38,802 nt of DNA from Castellaniella sp041675725 (lineage in GTDB: Bacteria > Pseudomonadota > Gammaproteobacteria > Burkholderiales > Burkholderiaceae_B). Position 1 is the first letter of the stretch, and each line of letters begins with the position of its first letter. Below the pieces are notes generated by a model. It worked only from the letters and a program-made list of their open reading frames with translations, was not told the DNA's origin and did no database searches. This document shows positions 26,194 through 33,174 of the stretch, in pieces. The position numbers were made by a program, and so were the translations under genes. The stretch lies in assembly GCF_041675725.1 (NCBI RefSeq), contig NZ_JBAYTI010000029.1, positions 1-38,802 of the forward strand, read 5' to 3'.

Positions 26194-27237
26194 TCAGGCC
26201 TGGCCCGCCCGCAGGGCCAGTTGGTCGAGCAGGCGGGACTTGTCGGGGGCCGGCAGGAATGACGCGCGCAGGCTGTTGGCCGCCAGCGTGACCAGTTCGT
26301 CGTGCGAAAGGTCGAGCGCGCGGGCCGCGGCCACATAGTTGTCGAGTAGGTAACCGCCGAAGTAGGCCGGGTCGTCTGAGTTGAGCGTGATGCAGGCCCC
26401 GGCGCGCAACAGGCGCGCCAGGTTGTGGTCTTCGAGCCGCGCCACCACGCCCAGTTTGAGATTGGACAGCGGGCATACGGTCAGCGGCACCTGTTTTTGG
26501 ATCAGCGTTTTGAGCAGGGCGGGCTCATCGGCACTGCGAACCCCGTGATCGATGCGCTCGGCGCCCAGCAGCTCGAGGGCCTGCCGCACGTAGCTGGCCG
26601 GGCCTTCTTCGCCGGCGTGAGCCACGCGGCGAAAACCCAGCTCGCCGCAGCGGGCGAACACCCGCGCGAATTTCTCGGGCGGGTTGTCGCGCTCGGCGGA
26701 ATCGAGCCCCACCCCGATCCAGAGGTCTTGGTAGGTTTCGCGCAGGGGCAGGGCGGCCTCGAGCGTGGCCATCGCGTCTGCCTCGCTGAGGTGGCGCAGG
26801 AAGCTAAGCAGCAAGCCGCTGCTCAGGCCCCAGTCATCCCGGGCCTGGCGCAGTGCCGAGGCCAGCCCGGCGAACACCGTGTCCATGGCGACGCCGCGCG
26901 CGGTATGGGTTTGCGGATCGAACATGATTTCGGCGTGTACGACGCCATCGGCCCGCGCGCGCCGCAGCCAGGCGCTGGCGAGATCGTGAAAATCCTGCTG
27001 AGTGACCAGCACGCCCGCCCCCGCATAGTAGAGGTCCAGGAAAGACTGCAGGTCGGTGAATTGATAGGCGCTGCGCACCGCCTGCACGTCTGGCCAGGGC
27101 AGCGTCATGTGGTTGCGCCGGGCCAGTTCGAACATGAGTTCTGGTTCCAGCGTACCTTCGATGTGTACGTGCAGTTCGGCCTTGGGCAGGTTGCGCAGCC
27201 AGCGGCGCAGATCGGCATCGTCGGTGGGCAGGGTCAT
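26194..27237 (-). CDS. Adenine deaminase (adenosine deaminase superfamily)
   Basis: Cytoplasmic zinc amidohydrolase, 347 residues from the ATG at 27237. The N-terminal motif LPKAELHVHIEGTLEPELMF has the zinc ligands HxH and is of the adenine-deaminase (PA0148/Aah1-like) type rather than the HxHLDG form of classical adenosine deaminase. Other sites are VAHAGEEG, RIDHGVRS, PLTVCPLSNLKLGV and the metal-binding SDDPAYFGGYL. The reaction is adenine to hypoxanthine (purine salvage). An ATG five codons upstream (27252) is also in frame, but a perfect TATAAT at 27267-27272 would leave that one a leader of only about 8 bases, so 27237 is preferred. It is followed at once by the alkyladenine glycosylase gene. 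Confidence 0.88.
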   Translation of the reverse strand: MTLPTDDADLRRWLRNLPKAELHVHIEGTLEPELMFELARRNHMTLPWPDVQAVRSAYQFTDLQSFLDLYYAGAGVLVTQQDFHDLASAWLRRARADGVVHAEIMFDPQTHTARGVAMDTVFAGLASALRQARDDWGLSSGLLLSFLRHLSEADAMATLEAALPLRETYQDLWIGVGLDSAERDNPPEKFARVFARCGELGFRRVAHAGEEGPASYVRQALELLGAERIDHGVRSADEPALLKTLIQKQVPLTVCPLSNLKLGVVARLEDHNLARLLRAGACITLNSDDPAYFGGYLLDNYVAAARALDLSHDELVTLAANSLRASFLPAPDKSRLLDQLALRAGQA

Positions 27238-27266
27238 GGCGTGTCCATGCATTCTTGCGTGCTGGC

Positions 27267-27272
27267 ATTATA
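27267..27272 (-). promoter_or_regulatory. -10 element of the adenine deaminase operon
   Basis: A perfect TATAAT on the minus strand in the 94-109-base gap divergent from aidB. No good -35 is seen at 16-18 bases. The expected start near 27260 decides for the downstream ATG at 27237. Confidence 0.5.
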
Positions 27273-27346
27273 AGCCGCCCCGGCTGTCCAAGGCCGGGCA
27301 TCCCGGGTAGACTGTCTCTTGAAGCATTGCACACAAGGGGGCGATC

Positions 27347-28978
27347 ATGGCATGGATGTCTGCAGAGGCAGGGGCGGCGGACAACCTGGTGCCAGACCTG
27401 CCGGCGCACAACCTGTTCCAAAGCTGTACGGCCCTGGTCGAGGGGGTTCAGCGTACGGTGGGCGACGCGGCATTGCCGGACCTGTACGCCTGGGGGCAGC
27501 GCCTGGGCCAGCCCGAGCTGTTCCGCCTGGCGGCGCAGGTCAACCGGGACGGCCCGGTGCTGCATCCCTACGACCGCCTGGGCCGGCGTATCGATGCGAT
27601 CGAATTTCCGGCTGGCTGGCATCGGTTCCTGGCCCTGGCTTTTGCGCAAGGCATGCATGGCAGCGCCTGGACCGAGCCCGGCCCGGGGGCCCACGCCATC
27701 CGCGCGGCGCACTATCTGCTACATGGCCAGGTCGAGGCGGGTTCATTGTGCCCCATCACCATGACCAGCGCGGCCATTCCGCTGCTTGCGCGCGAAGACT
27801 GGTTTCCAGCTTTGCGCCCGTTGCTGGCTGGCCGGGCCTACGACGCGGCCGATGCGCCGCTCGACCGCAAGCAGGGCATGATGGTCGGCATGGGCCTGAC
27901 GGAAAAGCAGGGGGGCACCGATCTACGCCGCAATACCACGCAGGCTCAGGCCGCCGAAGACGGCGGGTTCCGGCTGACGGGCGAAAAATGGTTCGTATCG
28001 TCGCCCACCTCGGATGCGCACTTGGTGCTTGCGCTCGAGGGCGAGCGGCATTCCTGCTTTTACGTGCCGCGCTGGACCCCCGATGGCCAGCGTAATGCGC
28101 TGCGCATACTGCGCCTGAAAGACAAACTCGGCAACCGTTCCAATGCCAGTGCCGAGGTCCGCCTCGAAGGCGCCTGGGGGCGGCGCGTGGGGGAGCCCGG
28201 CCGGGGCATCGTCACGCTCATCGAGATGGCTGCCTACACGCGCATGGATTGCGTGCTGGGCAGTACGGCGCTGCTGCGTCAGGCCTTGGTGCAGGCGATC
28301 CACCATACCCGGCATCGGCAGGTGTTCGGGCGGTCGTTGGCCGATCAGCCCCTGATGCAGCAATTGCTGGCCGACGTGGCGCTCGAATCCGAGGCAGCCA
28401 TCCTGCTGTGCCTGCATCTGGCACAGGCCTTCGATGCCCACGACGACGCAGCCCAATTCCTGCGCCGCTTGCTCACCCCGGCGGCGAAGTTCCGGATCTG
28501 CAAGCGGGTGATCGGGGCCGCGGCCGAGTGCATGGAGGTCTGGGGCGGCAATGGCTACATCGAAGACGGCCCCATGGCGCGCCTGTATCGTGAAGCCCCC
28601 GTCAATTCCATCTGGGAAGGCTCCGGCAACGTCATGTGCCTGGATGTACTGCGCGCGGCCCAGCGCCATCCGCAGGCCATGCAGGGTTTTCTCGATGATC
28701 TTGGCCAGGCGCACGATGCACCGGCCCTGCGCCAGGGGGTTGCACAGCTGCGCGGGCTGCTGGCCATGGCGCCCGATGCCCTCGAGCGTCAGGCGCGCCG
28801 GGTGGCCGATACCCTGATCCTGCTGGTCCAGGCCGATCTCGTGCTCCGCCATGCGCCTGGCTGGGTGGCCGAGGCCTTCGTGGCAAGCCGGCTGGTTGCG
28901 GGCGGCAGCGCGCTATACGGCGCCGGCTCCGTACAGCTTCCCGCCGCGCGCCTGCTGCAGCGGGCCTGGCCCGGCTGA
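27347..28978 (+). CDS. aidB: AidB-like acyl-CoA dehydrogenase family protein
   Basis: 543 residues, matching E. coli AidB (about 541), a FAD-containing acyl-CoA dehydrogenase homologue induced by alkylation stress that binds DNA. The N-terminal extension typical of AidB is present (HNLFQSCTALVEGVQRT). The FAD/substrate core has CPITMTSAAIPLL, MGLTEKQGGTDLRRNT and GEKWFVSS. The C-terminal part has VWGGNGYIEDGPMARLYREAPVNSIWEGSGNVM split over about residues 402-435. GGGGGC before the ATG serves as ribosome-binding site. It is divergent from the adenine deaminase/3-methyladenine glycosylase pair, consistent with an alkylation role. A general acyl-CoA dehydrogenase is less likely given the length and N-terminus. 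Confidence 0.88.
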   Translation: MAWMSAEAGAADNLVPDLPAHNLFQSCTALVEGVQRTVGDAALPDLYAWGQRLGQPELFRLAAQVNRDGPVLHPYDRLGRRIDAIEFPAGWHRFLALAFAQGMHGSAWTEPGPGAHAIRAAHYLLHGQVEAGSLCPITMTSAAIPLLAREDWFPALRPLLAGRAYDAADAPLDRKQGMMVGMGLTEKQGGTDLRRNTTQAQAAEDGGFRLTGEKWFVSSPTSDAHLVLALEGERHSCFYVPRWTPDGQRNALRILRLKDKLGNRSNASAEVRLEGAWGRRVGEPGRGIVTLIEMAAYTRMDCVLGSTALLRQALVQAIHHTRHRQVFGRSLADQPLMQQLLADVALESEAAILLCLHLAQAFDAHDDAAQFLRRLLTPAAKFRICKRVIGAAAECMEVWGGNGYIEDGPMARLYREAPVNSIWEGSGNVMCLDVLRAAQRHPQAMQGFLDDLGQAHDAPALRQGVAQLRGLLAMAPDALERQARRVADTLILLVQADLVLRHAPGWVAEAFVASRLVAGGSALYGAGSVQLPAARLLQRAWPG

Positions 28979-28982
28979 CGCC

Positions 28983-29627
28983 ATGGCGACGCAGCGCACC
29001 CCAGGGTCATCGGCGAGCCCGTGTGCACCGTATACAATAGGGCGCTTTGGTTTTTTTCGCGGCCGTGTCGGGCGGCCTGCCCTCGCGCATTTGTGGGTCT
29101 TGTGTGGGGCCCTGTGGCTGGGGGGCGCCGCTTGGGCGGCCGACACTTATGTCGTGTCCGGTCGCGTCGTGAATGTAGCCGATGGCGATACGCTGACCCT
29201 GCTCGTCCAGGGGCAGCGCCAGCGGATACGCTTGGCCAGTATCGATGCGCCCGAAACCGGCCATGGCCGCATGCGTCCGGGTCAGCCGTTCGGGCAGGCT
29301 GCGCGGCGCGCTCTGGCGCAGCGGGTGGCCGGCCAGACGCTGACGCTCACCTGCTACGAGCAGGACCACTACGGCCGCGAGATCTGCGATATCCCGCTGT
29401 CTGGCGGCGAGACCGTCAACCGGCTGCTGGTTGCGCAGGGTCTGGCCTGGGCCAATGAGCAGGGGGGTGGAAAATACCTGCGCGACCCTGAACTGCGGGT
29501 GCTCGAGGCCCGGGCGCGTGAGCAGCGCCTGGGGCTGTGGCAGCAACCTGGCGCCGTGCCGCCCTGGACATGGCGCTGGAAATGCTGGAACGCTCTTGAA
29601 ACCGGGGCATTGACCCCGATCTGCTGA
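28983..29627 (+). CDS. Secreted thermonuclease (SNase-like) family protein
   Basis: 214 residues from the ATG at 28983, 4 bases after aidB. A hydrophobic export signal (LAHLWVLCGALWLGGAAWA) ends about residue 52, then the SNase OB-fold: VADGDTLTLL, the catalytic segment RIRLASIDAPE, and DHYGREICDI, where the second active-site Arg sits. The roughly 30-residue stretch before the signal is unusually long, so translation may start later at a non-ATG codon such as TTG 29091; no good ribosome-binding site decides this. A TATACAAT sequence at 29031-29038 inside the annotated 5' end hints at an internal promoter and supports the later start. Confidence 0.8.
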   Translation: MATQRTPGSSASPCAPYTIGRFGFFRGRVGRPALAHLWVLCGALWLGGAAWAADTYVVSGRVVNVADGDTLTLLVQGQRQRIRLASIDAPETGHGRMRPGQPFGQAARRALAQRVAGQTLTLTCYEQDHYGREICDIPLSGGETVNRLLVAQGLAWANEQGGGKYLRDPELRVLEARAREQRLGLWQQPGAVPPWTWRWKCWNALETGALTPIC

Positions 29628-29629
29628 CT

Positions 29630-30112
29630 ATGACTATCAAAGTATTTGACCTTTCCTGCGAGCATGATCACCTCTTCGAGGGGTGGTTTGCCTCTGCGCA
29701 GGCTTTCGAAGATCAGCAGGCCCGCGGGCTGGTGCGTTGTCCGGTGTGCCAGAGCATGCGTATTACGCGTCGTGTCTCGGCCCCGCACCTGAACGTCAGC
29801 CACCTGCGCGAGCAGGTACCGGCTCAGGGGCAGCAGACCCTGCCGCAGGGGCGGGCGGCGGTGGCGGCGCCGTCGGTCAGCCAGCTCAGCCGGATGCAGG
29901 CCGAAGTCCTGCGCCAGATGCGGCGCATCCTGCAGCAAAGTGATGACGTCGGGGTGCGTTTCGCCGACGAGGCCCGGCGCATGCACGAAGGCGAAATCGC
30001 CGAGCGACCGATCCGGGGCACGGCCACGGCAGAAGAATGCAAGGAACTGGTCGAAGAAGGCATCTCCATCATGCCCATCCCCGAATTCCTGGACGACGAC
30101 CGCCTGCAGTGA
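29630..30112 (+). CDS. DUF1178 family protein
   Basis: 160 residues of the conserved DUF1178 family, function unknown. The N-terminal signature is IKVFDLSCEHDHLFEGWF, with Cys and His that may bind metal, followed by LVRCPVCQSM (second CxxC). The C-terminal part is EECKELVEEGISIMPIPEF, also typical. The gene starts 2 bases after the thermonuclease gene, so both are probably one transcript with aidB. It converges with efp. Confidence 0.93.
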   Translation: MTIKVFDLSCEHDHLFEGWFASAQAFEDQQARGLVRCPVCQSMRITRRVSAPHLNVSHLREQVPAQGQQTLPQGRAAVAAPSVSQLSRMQAEVLRQMRRILQQSDDVGVRFADEARRMHEGEIAERPIRGTATAEECKELVEEGISIMPIPEFLDDDRLQ

Positions 30113-30137
30113 CCGGCAGTAATGGCCGTCTGTGGTA

Positions 30138-30159
30138 GGCGGGCCGCGCTTGGCCCGCC
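30138..30159. terminator. Hairpin between convergent DUF1178 and efp genes
   Basis: GGCGGGCC and GGCCCGCC form a perfect 8-bp stem around six bases, midway in the 60-base convergent gap. There is no T-run on either strand, so Rho or the structure alone would have to act. Confidence 0.45.
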
Positions 30160-30172
30160 CCGCGGCACCGGC

Positions 30173-30730
30173 CTAAATGACGCGGCTGCGGTATTCGTGC
30201 GTGCGGGTGTCGATTTCGATCTTGTCGCCGATGTTGCAGAACAATGGTACGGCGATCTCGAAGTCGGTGGAGATCTTGGCGGGCTTGAGCACTTTGCCCG
30301 AGGTATCGCCCTTGACGGCTGGTTCGGTGTAGGTGATCTCCCGCACGATGATGGTGGGCAGCTCGACCGAAATCGCACGCCCCTCGTAGAACACCACCTG
30401 CACGGTCATGCCTTCTTCCAGGTAGTTCAAGGCATCGCCCATGCTGTCGGCTTCGACTTCGTGCTGGTTATATTCCTCGTCCATGAAGACGTACATGGGC
30501 TCGGCATAGTACGAATATGTGCACTCTTTGTTTTCGAGCATGACCAGCTCGAATTTTTCGTCGGCCTTGTACACCAGTTCGCTGGCTGTGCCGGTGAGCA
30601 GGTTTTTCAGTTTCAGCTTGACCACGGCCGCGTTGCGGCCCGACTTGTTGTATTCGGATTTCTGTACCACCAAGGGGTCGTTGCCGACCATGATGACGTT
30701 GCCAACGCGCAGTTCCTGTGCGGTTTTCAT
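30173..30730 (-). CDS. efp: Elongation factor P (Arg32 type)
   Basis: 185-residue translation factor that relieves ribosome stalling at polyproline. The three-domain sequence is complete, from MKTAQELRVGNVIMV to THEYRSRVI. The tip loop reads SGRNAA with Arg at residue 32, the residue rhamnosylated by EarP in this EF-P subtype, instead of the Lys34 modified by EpmA/B in E. coli. earP lies directly upstream, in agreement. The open frame extends 143 codons upstream, but that is a shadow of earP; the ATG at 30730 gives the universal N-terminus. A -10-like TAGAAT overlaps the earP stop (30805-30810), with only a poorly spaced -35. Confidence 0.97.
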   Translation of the reverse strand: MKTAQELRVGNVIMVGNDPLVVQKSEYNKSGRNAAVVKLKLKNLLTGTASELVYKADEKFELVMLENKECTYSYYAEPMYVFMDEEYNQHEVEADSMGDALNYLEEGMTVQVVFYEGRAISVELPTIIVREITYTEPAVKGDTSGKVLKPAKISTDFEIAVPLFCNIGDKIEIDTRTHEYRSRVI

Positions 30731-30807
30731 AGGGTGAGGCTCCGGGGGTAAGTGCCCCGAATGCAGATTCATGTGTCGAGGCAGAACTGGAAAATCAACC
30801 CAGTATT

Positions 30808-31914
30808 CTAGCGCGTTTGCAGGTGCTGCATGCAAAAGACGACCAGGCGGCTCGCCAGGTCGTCTTGTGCGGCCAGTTGCCTGCTGTGTCGCCGCGCCCG
30901 CTTTTGCCAGGCACCCCACGCCGGGGGCGAGAGCGCCTGCCGGGCCGCCTGGGCGACCGCGCCGGGGTCTGCCGTGTTCCAGGCCGTCAGCAAGCGTGTC
31001 GCTTCGGGGGGCAGGGGCAGCGCATCCAGCCAGGCCGCCAGCTTGGTGAGATGGGCGCCGTCCGCCTGGGGGTAGAGCTGCCAGACCAGCGGCTGGCCGG
31101 CCCAAAGCGCGCGGACCAGCGAGTCTTCGCCGCGCACGAAATTCAGGTCGCAACACCACAGCACGTCATCGAAGCGGGCCTGGGGTAAGAACGGAATGGA
31201 TCGCACCCGCAGTGCGCCCTGGTCGTGCAAGCCCGGCGGGATATCGCCGGGCACCAGCAGCCAGGTGGGTTGGGTATTGTGCGCGAGCGCCTGCTGCAAG
31301 CCTGCCACGGGCGCGTGGGGGTACGCGAAGAGCAGCGCGCAGCGCGTCTCGGGCCGCAGCGCACGCGTGTCCAGCCCGGTCAGGGCGTGAAGCCGTTGGC
31401 GCCGGTCCTGTTGGCGGGCCCCACGGCGCCGCGCCAGCAGATCGGCTTCGCGCAGCAGGCCACCGCTCGCCGGGGTGAACCCCGGAAAATAGAAATATTT
31501 GACGGCGCCACCGGCCTGGGGCGATGGCAGGCCATGGCAGTCTTGCGCCCAGGCTTCGGCGCTCAGGTACTCCAGATTGATCCATACGCAGCGCTGCCCG
31601 GCGATGGCGGCCTGGTAGGCTGCGGGCAGGGTGCAGGCAAACGCTTCCAGCACGACTCCATGGCGCGGCGGCGCGGCCTGGTTGGCCCGCTCCCACGCGC
31701 CGACGTGTACACCGTCGATGATTTGTACGGCCTGCCGTGGATCCAGGGCTGGCAGCAGGCGGGCCAACGTCGGCAGGCCGTCGATCCACAGGCGCACTGC
31801 GTGCCCGCGCCCGGCCAGCTGCCTGGCCAGGCGCCAGCACACGCCGGCATCGCCGTAGTTGTCGATGACCTGGCAGAACAGGTCGAATGCGATGCGGGCG
31901 GCAGGCTGGGACAC
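30808..31914 (-). CDS. earP: EF-P arginine 32 rhamnosyltransferase
   Basis: 368-residue cytoplasmic GT-B glycosyltransferase (formerly DUF2331) that transfers rhamnose from dTDP-L-rhamnose to Arg32 of EF-P. N-terminal motif: DLFCQVIDNYGDAGVCWRLA, including the catalytic-region Asp residues. The C-terminal nucleotide-sugar site reads FVRGEDSLVRALWAGQP and LVWQLYPQADGAH. It lies between DUF2863 (2-base gap) and efp (77-base gap) on one strand. The Arg32 in the neighbouring EF-P confirms the pairing. Confidence 0.95.
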   Translation of the reverse strand: MSQPAARIAFDLFCQVIDNYGDAGVCWRLARQLAGRGHAVRLWIDGLPTLARLLPALDPRQAVQIIDGVHVGAWERANQAAPPRHGVVLEAFACTLPAAYQAAIAGQRCVWINLEYLSAEAWAQDCHGLPSPQAGGAVKYFYFPGFTPASGGLLREADLLARRRGARQQDRRQRLHALTGLDTRALRPETRCALLFAYPHAPVAGLQQALAHNTQPTWLLVPGDIPPGLHDQGALRVRSIPFLPQARFDDVLWCCDLNFVRGEDSLVRALWAGQPLVWQLYPQADGAHLTKLAAWLDALPLPPEATRLLTAWNTADPGAVAQAARQALSPPAWGAWQKRARRHSRQLAAQDDLASRLVVFCMQHLQTR

Positions 31915-31916
31915 CT

Positions 31917-33110
31917 TCAGTGCAACTGCAGCGGGTCCGGATCGATTTCTTCAGGGAGCTCGGGGTGCTGCATTTCGCCGGCCATGTTGGGAAAAAAGGG
32001 CGTGCCGCAGTCTTCGCAGACTTCGCAGTGCTCTAGGCCGGGCACCCGCCGAACGTTCTGGATGCCGCATTCATGCAGCAGTGTCGCGATGGTGGCGCCC
32101 GTATCGACCGCGTCCGGGTCTTCTTCTGGGCGGGCTTCCTCGCGGCTGAGCGTCGGCCAGACGCAGCCGTAGATCACGTCATCGTGGTCGCGCATGCTGA
32201 AACCGATGCGGTATTCTTCGATGCTGTTTTCGCCGCAGGCCACCAGGGCGGCCTGCAGCGCGGAGCCCGGCAGGTTGGCTGCCGTCTGCAGCCAGGTGGC
32301 TGCCGCCTTCAGCGTCATGGGGCGGATGTTCTGGTCGGCCTGGCGCGTACTGCTGTAGTAGGCATCCGGCACGGGATAATCGACCTGGCAGCCGGTGAAG
32401 ACCGGTTCGAGGACCCGTGCGCAGCCTGCGGCCCAGCGTTGCTGCGTGGTCTCGAGCGTGTTTGCGGCGCGCAGTGGCTCGGTTTGCCACTTGAAGACGG
32501 GTTCGCCCTGCGGCACCACCACGCAGCCGATCAGGAAGAAAGCATCGGCGAGCAGTTCACCCATTTCTTCATCGGGTTTCAGCGTGGGCCAGTCGCGCTC
32601 TTCGCCCAGGGCGCGCAGCGCCAGCGTCTGCACCCAGCCGTGCGTATCCTGGAAGGTGCGCGGCAGGTGCTCGAAGCGCAGGAAGTGGGGAAAAAAGCAG
32701 AACCGTGCGTGGTCCTGGAAGACGGCATCGGCCAGCAGGTCCGATAGAGCCTGCCGTACGCCGTCGCCAAAAATGCCTGCGGGCAGCTGGTAGCGCGTCC
32801 AGGCCAGCATCGGTGCCGAAAACAGCAACGCCTGCCAGTTTTGCCCGGCGAATTCGAATTGCAGTGACTCGGAGCAGGATTCGGCCAGGTCGACCAGAGA
32901 TTCATACCCTGGACCCTGTTGCTCGATCAGGTGCTCGAGTGCTTTTTCGGTGTGATGATTGTGCCGTGCCGACAACGTCTTGATCAGCGTATCGGCGAGG
33001 CGGCCTTCCCACCAGGCTTCTTCGAGGCGGGAGCGGGAGCGCGCATGCGCGTTGGCGAGTGCGACCAGTGCTTGGGCGCGTCGTGGCAGGGGGGCAGGTC
33101 GGACAGGCAT
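31917..33110 (-). CDS. DUF2863 family protein
   Basis: 397 residues of a family found mainly in betaproteobacteria; function unknown. No signal peptide or membrane span. The N-terminal third is rich in helices. Near the C-terminus HCEVCEDCGTPFFPNM gives closely spaced cysteines (CxxCxxC) that could bind zinc or a cluster, followed by an acidic tail. Its stop is 2 bases before the earP start, so it is the first gene of a DUF2863-earP-efp transcript. Whether it has a role in EF-P modification or translation is open. Confidence 0.9.
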   Translation of the reverse strand: MPVRPAPLPRRAQALVALANAHARSRSRLEEAWWEGRLADTLIKTLSARHNHHTEKALEHLIEQQGPGYESLVDLAESCSESLQFEFAGQNWQALLFSAPMLAWTRYQLPAGIFGDGVRQALSDLLADAVFQDHARFCFFPHFLRFEHLPRTFQDTHGWVQTLALRALGEERDWPTLKPDEEMGELLADAFFLIGCVVVPQGEPVFKWQTEPLRAANTLETTQQRWAAGCARVLEPVFTGCQVDYPVPDAYYSSTRQADQNIRPMTLKAAATWLQTAANLPGSALQAALVACGENSIEEYRIGFSMRDHDDVIYGCVWPTLSREEARPEEDPDAVDTGATIATLLHECGIQNVRRVPGLEHCEVCEDCGTPFFPNMAGEMQHPELPEEIDPDPLQLH

Positions 33111-33144
33111 GATACTGCAGCAAGTGGTATGTTGCCGCTAGTGT

Positions 33145-33166
33145 ACCGCGGCCGTGAGGCCGCGGT
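33145..33166 (-). terminator. Hairpin downstream of acnB
   Basis: ACCGCGGCC pairs with GGCCGCGGT (9 bp, four-base loop) just after the acnB stop, before the DUF2863 gene. There is no T-run, but the stem is very stable. Confidence 0.5.
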
Positions 33167-33174
33167 GGGGGGGG

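Noticed and set aside
30731..31159. 143-codon N-terminal extension of EF-P
   Set aside because: Overlaps earP; EF-P is about 185-190 residues in all bacteria.
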